A stretch of 64,000 nt of DNA from JBBPZA01 sp038199375 (GTDB lineage: Bacteria > Actinomycetota > Thermoleophilia > Solirubrobacterales > Solirubrobacteraceae), in the NCBI GenBank assembly GCA_038199375.1, contig JBBPZA010000114.1, positions 19,093 through 83,092 of the forward strand, in the 5' to 3' direction. The position numbers were made by a program, and so were the translations under genes. Below, piece after piece: positions 58,587-64,000 of this stretch. Position 1 is the stretch's first letter. Every line of letters starts with the position of its first letter. The notes beneath the pieces were generated by a model, which searched no databases, was not told the origin of the DNA, and saw only the letters and a program-made list of their open reading frames with translations.

Positions 58587-60557
58587 ATGGGTCGACCGCT
58601 CTTCCTGAGCGATCGTGACCGCGTCGTGCGCGGCCGTCGAACGGGCGATGGCCTGACGGTCGGGCTCCTCGCACTCCTGCTCGCCCTGGCAACCTCCTCT
58701 CCCACCCGCGCCGCGGCCGCCGAGGCGGCGCCCATCGCCGACCTCGCCGACAGCGTCGCCTCGGCGTGGCCTGAGCGCCAGAGCGGCGACGGGCTCTTTG
58801 AAGATCCTTTGAGCGGCAAGCGGCCGCGGGGCTACGGCGCGATCATGCTCGGCTACGGCCTGCTCTCGGCCGGCGCTCGTCGGGAGGATCCCGAGCTGGT
58901 GGCCGCCGGCGTGCGCGCGGTCGGCACGGCGCTGGCCAAGCCGGCCTCCCAGCGCGGCGTCTTCGACCTCCTCGGCGTCGCGGCGGCCTACGACCTCGCG
59001 CGCCGGCGCTTGGCGGGCGATCGCGCGTTCCGCCGCGCCCGCCCCCGATGGGAGGAGTACCTGCGCACCACCGGCCCTCCGGCGCTCGACCCCGCGATCG
59101 AGGGATGCATCCGCAGCTCGGGCTGCTTTCACAACCACGAAGCGGTGGAGGCGGCGGGCGATCTTGCGCTGCTGGCGACCGGGCTGCGCTCGAGCGCGCC
59201 CGGCGCCAAGCTCGCCGACCGCTCGGCGATCCGGGCGGATGCGATCCGGCTTGCCGGTCAGGAGGAGCCCGCCGCACTCAAGGCCACCGCGCGGACGAGC
59301 GGCCCGGGGCCGCGCCGGGGCCTCGGGCTCGTCTCCGACGCCAACACCTACCCGCTCGCCTACCACGCACTCTCCACAGCGATGCTCGCCGAGTCCGTGC
59401 TCGCCCTCGGCCGGGACGCCCCGCCCGCGGCGCTGCGGACCCTGCGCCGGGCGGTCGAGGCGCTCGCCGCCTACGTCGGCCCAGACGGAGACGTCGCCTA
59501 TCTGGGCCGCCGCCAGCAGCAGTCTTGGGCGCTGGCCGCGGCCGTCTACGCCGGGACGGCGGCGGCCGCCGCCTTCGGCGAGGACCGACAAGCCGCCGCA
59601 CGCTTCCGCGCTCTCGCGGCGCGTGCCATGGACCGGCTCGAGCGGGTGCACGGCGCCGGCAGCGACGGGATCGCCGTCGTCCCGCGCTTCCGCGGAAGCA
59701 CGAGCGAGAGCTTCACGGGACTGGACTTCACCAACACGGTGGTCTGGAACGGGCTCACGGTGTTCATGCTCGACCGAGCGGCCGAGGTGGCCGCGCGTGA
59801 TCGGGGAGGGGGAGCGGCCCGCGGGGGCGGAGCGGTCTCCGCGTCCTCGGCAGCCGCGCCCCTCCTAACCGCCGACCGCGACGGCTACTTCGCCGACTCC
59901 GCCGGTGCCGGCTTCGCCGCCGTGCGCCGCCGCGACGTGTGGTTCGCGGTGAACGCCCGCCCGCTCCAGCCCGACCTGCGCTACGACGCCGGACTCGTCG
60001 CCCTCAAGCACCGGGCGCCCGACGGCACCTGGCGCGACCTCCTCCGCCCCCGGCCGATGACCGTCGGCCGGCCGCCCAGCTCGGCCGGACCCGTCCTCGT
60101 CGCCGCGGGCCGCGAGTGGTTCCCTTACGGCAACGACGTGCGGGTCGGTCCACGGGGCGTCGTGACGCTGCGCGGCGGATTCCGCGACGCCTCGGGGTCC
60201 GACCTCGGCCGTCCGCTCGCCGTCCGTTACGCGCCGCTGCCCGACGGGGTGCGCATCTCGTTCGCGCTCGCGAAGGGGGAGACCGTCCGCATGCGTACCT
60301 TCCTCCCCGAGGGCAGCGCTCGCAAGACCCGCGGGCGCGCCGCGATCGACGCCACCGCCACCGCGACGCTCCGGCCGCGCCCGCGAAGCGTGACGCTGGA
60401 GTACGGCTTCTCCTCGTGCTGCGACGAGCGCCTGGTCGCCGCGACGATGGAGGTCACGGCGAGACGCTCGACCGTCGCCGCCTACACCATCCGCGACCGC
60501 CGCTCCGCGAGCGACGCGCGGACGATGGCAGTGGGCGTCGGCGCCCTGGCGCTCTGA
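58587..60557 (+). CDS. Secreted protein with helical-toroid and beta-sandwich layout
   Basis: A 656-residue protein with a signal peptide at about 20-45 (LTVGLLALLLALATSSPTRA). The first half is mostly helical (AYDLARRRLAGDRAFRRARP, FHNHEAVEAAGDLALLATG), including a HNHE stretch and YHALSTAMLAESVLALGRD. The second half is beta-rich (GYFADSAGAGFAAVRRRDVW, VTLRGGFRDASGSDLGRPL). This layout is that of polysaccharide lyases with an (alpha/alpha)6 toroid, such as heparinase II/III-like proteins, but I cannot identify catalytic residues. The ATG is close behind repeat copy 2 and has no clear Shine-Dalgarno sequence. Confidence 0.65.
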   Translation: MGRPLFLSDRDRVVRGRRTGDGLTVGLLALLLALATSSPTRAAAAEAAPIADLADSVASAWPERQSGDGLFEDPLSGKRPRGYGAIMLGYGLLSAGARREDPELVAAGVRAVGTALAKPASQRGVFDLLGVAAAYDLARRRLAGDRAFRRARPRWEEYLRTTGPPALDPAIEGCIRSSGCFHNHEAVEAAGDLALLATGLRSSAPGAKLADRSAIRADAIRLAGQEEPAALKATARTSGPGPRRGLGLVSDANTYPLAYHALSTAMLAESVLALGRDAPPAALRTLRRAVEALAAYVGPDGDVAYLGRRQQQSWALAAAVYAGTAAAAAFGEDRQAAARFRALAARAMDRLERVHGAGSDGIAVVPRFRGSTSESFTGLDFTNTVVWNGLTVFMLDRAAEVAARDRGGGAARGGGAVSASSAAAPLLTADRDGYFADSAGAGFAAVRRRDVWFAVNARPLQPDLRYDAGLVALKHRAPDGTWRDLLRPRPMTVGRPPSSAGPVLVAAGREWFPYGNDVRVGPRGVVTLRGGFRDASGSDLGRPLAVRYAPLPDGVRISFALAKGETVRMRTFLPEGSARKTRGRAAIDATATATLRPRPRSVTLEYGFSSCCDERLVAATMEVTARRSTVAAYTIRDRRSASDARTMAVGVGALAL

Positions 60558-60774
60558 TCGCGACCGCCGGCGCCGCGAGCTGCGCACGGACTGTGGCAGG
60601 GGGCGCCCCTGGCGGGGGTGTGCTCACATGACGTGAATAATCGCCGTCAACTGAACACACCCCACGGCCTGAAGCGTGTTCTTCAAGCGGGTGCCGGCAC
60701 GGGAACGTCCGGCGTGCGCGCGAGGCACGCGACGACGACGAGCAGGTGGATGCCGATGCGTCTCGTCCGCGATC

Positions 60775-61092
60775 ATGGGCGGCATGGCCAGTCGCACCGA
60801 GGTCCGGGCTCGAGGTCTCCACGCCGTCGTGGAGCACGCCGGCTTCACCGACGAGGTCGCGGTCGAGGAGCCGCTCGAGCTCCGGGTCGACGGCCGCCCG
60901 CTGACGGTCACCATGCGCACGCCCGGCTTCGCGCGCACGGGCGGCCTGCACGCCACCGGCCTCTTCGCCCCGGACGGGACGCTCCTCCTCGCTCGGGAGG
61001 ACGTCGGGCGCCACAACGCGATGGACAAGGTCGTCGGGCGGATGCTCCTCGACGGAGGGCTTCCGCTGCACCCGCGGCTGCTCTGCGTCAGC
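60775..61092 (+). pseudogene. fdhD: FdhD (formate dehydrogenase accessory sulfurtransferase) relic
   Basis: The N-terminal segment reads EVAVEEPLELRVDGRPLTVT, MRTPGF, and then jumps directly to ARTGGLHATGLFAPDGTLLL, AREDVGRHNAMDKVVGRMLL, DGGLPLHPRLLCVSGR. In FdhD about 100 residues, including the Cys motif needed for sulfur transfer, lie between those parts. They are absent here, joined in frame. After LLCVSGR the frame runs into an unrelated gene. FdhD is needed to insert sulfur into the molybdenum cofactor of formate dehydrogenase; this copy cannot work. A functional copy may exist elsewhere. Confidence 0.8.
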
Positions 61093-61922
61093 GGCCGACG
61101 TCGACTCCACCTCGGCGCTGCTGTGGACGCGCAGCGACAAGCAGGGCAGCGGCATCGTGCAGGTCGCCGCCAACCGCCGCTTCGGCGGAACCGTGCTTTC
61201 CGAGAAGGTCAAGTTCGCGGGCGCGACCGACCTGACCGCGACCCTCAAGCTCATCGCCTCAAGCCCTCAAAGACCTACTACTACCGCTTCACGATGGGCG
61301 AGGACCGCAGCGAGGTCGGCCGGTTCGAGACCGCCCCGGCGCCGCGCACCGACGCGACCGTTCGCTTCGCCTACAGCGGCGACGCCGACCCGGTGAAGAT
61401 CCCGGGGATGGGCAAGCTCTTCTTCGCTCCCTTCGCGGTCTACGCCCGCATGGCCTCCGAGGGCAACGACTTCAACGTGAACCTGGGCGACACGATGTAC
61501 TCGGACACCGACTCCCAGTACGAGCGCCAGGACCCGATCGCACTGACGTCGTCTTCCTGACCACCGACGTCCACGCCAACCTGGTCGGCGACGTCCGCCT
61601 CAAGACGCTCGAGCCCGGAGGGGCGACCGAGAGCGGGATCATGGAGTACGCGACCGGGCCGGTCGGAACCGACACCTTCGCCGACGACGTCAACGGCGAG
61701 GTCGGCCGGCCCGATGCGGCGACGCTCGCGCGCGACTTCTTCCTCACACAGCCGCCGCCGCAGGGGACCGGGATCCAATGCGCGAGCCTCGGCGTCTCCA
61801 GCTACGGCCAGGTGACGGTGACCGCCAAGGCGTTCACCGTCGCGCTCGAGGACGGCGCTGGAAAGCCGGTGCGCGACAAGACCGGCAAGGCGTGCGGTCC
61901 GTACCGTCTGCGGATAAAGTAG
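61093..61922 (+). pseudogene. PhoD-like phosphatase relic
   Basis: Three segments in different frames resemble one PhoD-type alkaline phosphatase/phosphodiesterase. The first has ADVDSTSALLWTRSDKQG and GIVQVAANRRFGGTVLSEKV. The second has PSKTYYYRFTMGEDRSEVGR, FAYSGDADPV and NDFNVNLGDTMYSDTDSQYE, the metal-binding 'LGDTMY' block. The third has DVVFLTTDVHANLVGDVRLK and a C-terminus ending RLRIK plus TAG. Large parts between segments two and three are missing. It directly joins the FdhD relic, so at least one deletion removed the gap between two genes. Confidence 0.75.
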
Positions 61923-62000
61923 AACGCGTTCATAGTGGCGATTGCGATCGAGCGCGCGGTCCTGCGGCGCCCGACGTCGGGGAAGACGACCTGGAACGGG

Positions 62001-62855
62001 ATGACGGAAACCAAGGAGTCAGGACAAGACGGGGACATGGCCGGTCTCGGCGTCCGCAGCGGGAAGGTCGGCGAGCGCGAGCTCTGGAGCCGGCGGACCG
62101 GAGGCGACGAGGGAGCGCGCGAGCAGCTCGTGCACCGCTATCTGCCGCTGGCCCGCCAGCTCGCCGCCCGCTACGCCGGCCGCGGCCGGCCGCTCGACGA
62201 CCTCGTCCAGGTGGCCAACCTCGGCCTCGTCAAGGCGGTCGACCGCTACGACCCCGAGCACGGCGCCGCCTTCTCGAGCTACGCGGTGCCGACGATCGTC
62301 GGAGAGCTGCGGCGCCACTTTCGCGACGCGGGCTGGGCGGTGCACGTCCCCCGCAGCGTGCAGGAGCGCGTGCTTCGCATCGGCAAGGCGGCCGACCGGG
62401 TCTCGGCCCACACGGGCCGGACGCCCACGGTCGCAGAGCTCGCTACGGCGACGGGCGAGAGCCCCGAGGACGTCGTCGACGCGCTGTCGGCTGGCCACGC
62501 CTACGAGACCGACTCCCTCGACGAGCCCTCGGGGGCGGAGGGCGAGGGCGCCCGCGGCGAGCGGATGGGAGAGGATGACCCGGGCTTCGAGCGCGTCGAC
62601 GACTGGGAGGCGATCGCGCCCGCGATCGCGAGCCTCTCGGATCGAGATCGCACCGTCCTTCGCCTGCGCTTCGTCGAGGATCTGACCCAGAGCCAGATCG
62701 CCGACCAGGTGGGGGTCTCCCAGATGCAGGTCAGCCGCATCCTGCGCCGCACGATCGCCCGCGTTCAGGTCCTCGCCCGCGAGGGCGTCGACGAGCAGGG
62801 CGCGCGTCGCGCCGACGAGGAGGCCCGCCGCCTGCGCCGCGCGGTCCCCGGCTAG
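62001..62855 (+). CDS. SigB/SigF-family RNA polymerase sigma factor
   Basis: A protein of about 284 residues. Sigma region 2 contains EQLVHRYLPLARQLAARYAG, RPLDDLVQVANLGLVKAVDR, YDPEHGAAFSSYAVPTIVGE, and VPRSVQERVLRIGKAADRVS begins region 3. Region 4 has LSDRDRTVLRLRFVEDLTQS and QIADQVGVSQMQVSRILRRT, the helix-turn-helix for -35 recognition. This layout matches the SigB/SigF/SigG general-stress and sporulation group, not the ECF type. No anti-sigma or anti-anti-sigma gene lies beside it. The start could be the ATG at 62001, an upstream GTG at 61935, or a later ATG at 62038. Confidence 0.9.
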   Translation: MTETKESGQDGDMAGLGVRSGKVGERELWSRRTGGDEGAREQLVHRYLPLARQLAARYAGRGRPLDDLVQVANLGLVKAVDRYDPEHGAAFSSYAVPTIVGELRRHFRDAGWAVHVPRSVQERVLRIGKAADRVSAHTGRTPTVAELATATGESPEDVVDALSAGHAYETDSLDEPSGAEGEGARGERMGEDDPGFERVDDWEAIAPAIASLSDRDRTVLRLRFVEDLTQSQIADQVGVSQMQVSRILRRTIARVQVLAREGVDEQGARRADEEARRLRRAVPG

Positions 62856-62869
62856 AACGTAACGACCTC

Positions 62870-63076
62870 GTGGTGGGCGAGAGCTCGTTCGGCTGCCCGG
62901 CCCATCCCGGAACGGCGTACGTCTTCCAAGGTCGCAAGGTCGAGCGCCTCCGCTTCCGGTACCGCACGGCGGGTCGCTTCCGGGCCCGGGTCACTGCGGC
63001 GTACCAGCCGTCGCCCGGCTGTGGCGCCCAGCCGGAGTACGTCGTGCCGCCGCCGGTGCTCATCCGCGTGAACTGA
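62870..63076 (+). CDS. Small hypothetical protein, possibly a truncated fragment
   Basis: A reading frame of 68 residues from a GTG just after the sigma-factor stop. It reads MVGESSFGCPAHPGTAYVFQ, then GRKVERLRFRYRTAGRFRAR and ends VVPPPVLIRVN. It has a beta-strand-rich pattern with two conserved-looking Cys residues. It looks like the C-terminal end of a secreted protein, with no signal peptide or recognised domain. I cannot tell whether it is translated or a relic. Confidence 0.3.
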   Translation: MVGESSFGCPAHPGTAYVFQGRKVERLRFRYRTAGRFRARVTAAYQPSPGCGAQPEYVVPPPVLIRVN

Positions 63077-63109
63077 GCTGCGAGGCGCCGGTCGCGTAGG
63101 CTGGCCGGC

Positions 63110-63961
63110 GTGCGGCTCGCCACGTTCCTCCCCTCCGGCGATGTGGGCGGCGCGCCCGTCGCCGGAGAGGTCCGGGAGGGCAGGGTGATCGCCTTCGAGG
63201 ACGGCGCCACCGTGCTCGACCGCCTCTCCAACGGAGATCGCTCGCCGGCCGCCGGCGAGATCTGGCCACTGGAGGAGGTCACCCTGCTCGCCCCCGTGCC
63301 CGAGGCCCGTGCGATCTACGGGATCGGCTTGAACTACGCCGCTCACGCCGCAGAGACGGGCCGCGACAAGCCCGAGGCGCCCATGGTCTTCACCAAGGTG
63401 CCGACCGCGGCCGCGCCCCCGGGCGGGCCGGTGCGCTGCCCCGCCGTGGTCCGCCGCCTGGACTACGAGGGCGAGCTCGCGGTGGTAATGGGCGCCGGAG
63501 GCGAGGTCGCGGGCTACGCGGTCGCCGACGACGTCAGCGCGCGTGACCTTCAGCGCCGCGAGGCCCAGTGGACGCGTGCGAAGGGGGCCGACACCTTCTG
63601 CCCCTTCGGCCCGTGGGTGACGACGGCGGACGAGGTTTCAGACCCCGAGTCGCTTCGACTGCGCACCTGGGTCAACGGCGAGCTGCGCCAGGACTCCTCG
63701 ACGGCCGACCTCATCTTCGGCGTCGAGGTGCTCGTCGCCTTCCTGTCGGAGACCTGCACCCTGCGCCCGGGGGACCTCATCCTCACGGGCACGCCGAGCG
63801 GCGTGGGCATGGCGATGGATCCGCCTCGCTTCCTCCAAGACGGCGATATCGTGCGGATCGAGATGGGTGCGGCTCGTCTGAGGGAGAGCGGGCCGACGTG
63901 TGGGTCGGGCGGAGTTGGTGGCTGTCAGGGCCCGTCGGTCGGGCCCGGCAGGGGACGTTGA
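63110..63961 (+). CDS. Fumarylacetoacetate hydrolase-family protein
   Basis: A 283-residue protein from a GTG. The FAH core has YGIGLNYAAHAAETGRDKPE, APMVFTKVPTAAAPPGGP, RRLDYEGELAVVMGAGGEVA, GYAVADDVSARDLQRREAQW, KGADTFCPFGPWVTT and GDLILTGTPSGVGMAMDPPR. The catalytic Glu/Asp and metal ligands (DYEGELA, DDVSARD) are intact, so hydrolysis or decarboxylation of an acyl-pyruvate-type compound is likely. After VRIEMG the last ~30 residues (AARLRESGPTCGSGGVGG) do not resemble the family's usual end, which suggests the 3' end has been replaced or shifted in frame. Substrate unknown. Confidence 0.85.
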   Translation: MRLATFLPSGDVGGAPVAGEVREGRVIAFEDGATVLDRLSNGDRSPAAGEIWPLEEVTLLAPVPEARAIYGIGLNYAAHAAETGRDKPEAPMVFTKVPTAAAPPGGPVRCPAVVRRLDYEGELAVVMGAGGEVAGYAVADDVSARDLQRREAQWTRAKGADTFCPFGPWVTTADEVSDPESLRLRTWVNGELRQDSSTADLIFGVEVLVAFLSETCTLRPGDLILTGTPSGVGMAMDPPRFLQDGDIVRIEMGAARLRESGPTCGSGGVGGCQGPSVGPGRGR

Positions 63962-63987
63962 GAGGGCGCCGAAGGGAGGCGTTGTCT

Positions 63988-64000
63988 ATGCAACGTCGAC
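63988..64000 (+). CDS. Possible start of a gene running off the right edge
   Basis: AGGGAGG (around 63973-63979) is followed about 9 nt later by an ATG at 63988 (ATGCAACGTCGAC). The spacing fits a ribosome-binding site and start codon, but only four codons are visible, so this is a guess that depends on the sequence beyond the window. Confidence 0.3.

Noticed and set aside
58459..58692. Small antisense protein with CPVLTSHSEH, also present opposite 44600
   Set aside because: Its similarity in both places is explained by the 77-bp repeated element; outside the repeat the two frames share nothing and lack starts with a ribosome-binding site.
60775..61560. A real fused FdhD-phosphatase enzyme
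   Set aside because: The FdhD part lacks its catalytic Cys region, and the phosphatase part reads through in the wrong frame over its first segment, so a functional fusion is unlikely.
1..64000. tRNA, rRNA, CRISPR arrays, phage or insertion-sequence genes
   Set aside because: Intergenic regions are short, and I found no tRNA T-arm pattern, rRNA segment, spaced direct repeats, transposase or integrase motif. A tRNAscan-SE or ISfinder run would settle it.

Overview
The window looks like chromosomal DNA of a GC-rich actinobacterium, most plausibly from the Thermoleophilia (Solirubrobacterales or a relative). Base composition is very GC-rich throughout. Actinobacterial hallmarks are present: a fused 2-oxoglutarate dehydrogenase E2-E1 protein (kgd), the mismatch endonuclease NucS, a WS/DGAT wax ester/triglyceride synthase, a SigB/SigF-type sigma factor and PASTA-less Ser/Thr kinases. 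The taxonomic placement is an inference from gene content. I saw no rRNA, tRNA, CRISPR array, integrase or intact insertion sequence.

Layout: 1-9.9 kb holds housekeeping and stress genes (YihY membrane protein, NUDIX, kgd, YjbQ, CsbD, a secreted matrixin-like protease, a crotonase). 9.9-19.2 kb holds central metabolism and signalling (ppc, a peroxiredoxin-like gene with an in-frame UGA, a TrkA-C membrane protein, a histidine kinase/LuxR response-regulator pair, an acyl-CoA carboxylase, an SDR). 19.2-21.1 kb has nucS and a CHAD protein. 21.2-31.8 kb is one tightly overlapping six-gene operon: SNF2-type helicase, DUF1156 DNA methylase, DUF499 ATPase, a TIGR04255 protein and two unrecognised small genes. 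It looks like a DISARM-like anti-phage island. 31.9-41.7 kb has a J-domain/TPR protein, a fetAB-type transporter, ettA, a DsbA-like protein, a HAD phosphatase, an M42 peptidase and Ser/Thr kinases. 41.8-51.7 kb has aconitase, then an amide-ligase operon (YbdK, class I glutamine amidotransferase, circularly permuted ATP-grasp) divergent from a hydantoinase/5-oxoprolinase pair. All of these act on gamma-glutamyl or lactam bonds. 52.4-64 kb has WS/DGAT, several secreted proteins, a sigma factor and a fumarylacetoacetase-family enzyme.

The most unusual features are: (i) a probable selenocysteine UGA with a SECIS-like hairpin in the peroxiredoxin-like gene at 12995-13552; (ii) the defence operon with its three small tail genes; (iii) a KGD that carries its own two lipoyl domains and a subunit-binding domain; (iv) a decayed pair, an FGE-type C-lectin protein and an Avd-like four-helix protein, resembling a dead diversity-generating retroelement; (v) a structured 77-bp element present twice; and (vi) an unusually high number of relic genes with internal deletions (DUF899, antiporter, BON, Ser/Thr kinase, FdhD, PhoD-like). 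Starts were chosen from overlaps, Shine-Dalgarno-like sequences and family alignments recalled from memory; no database search could be run.
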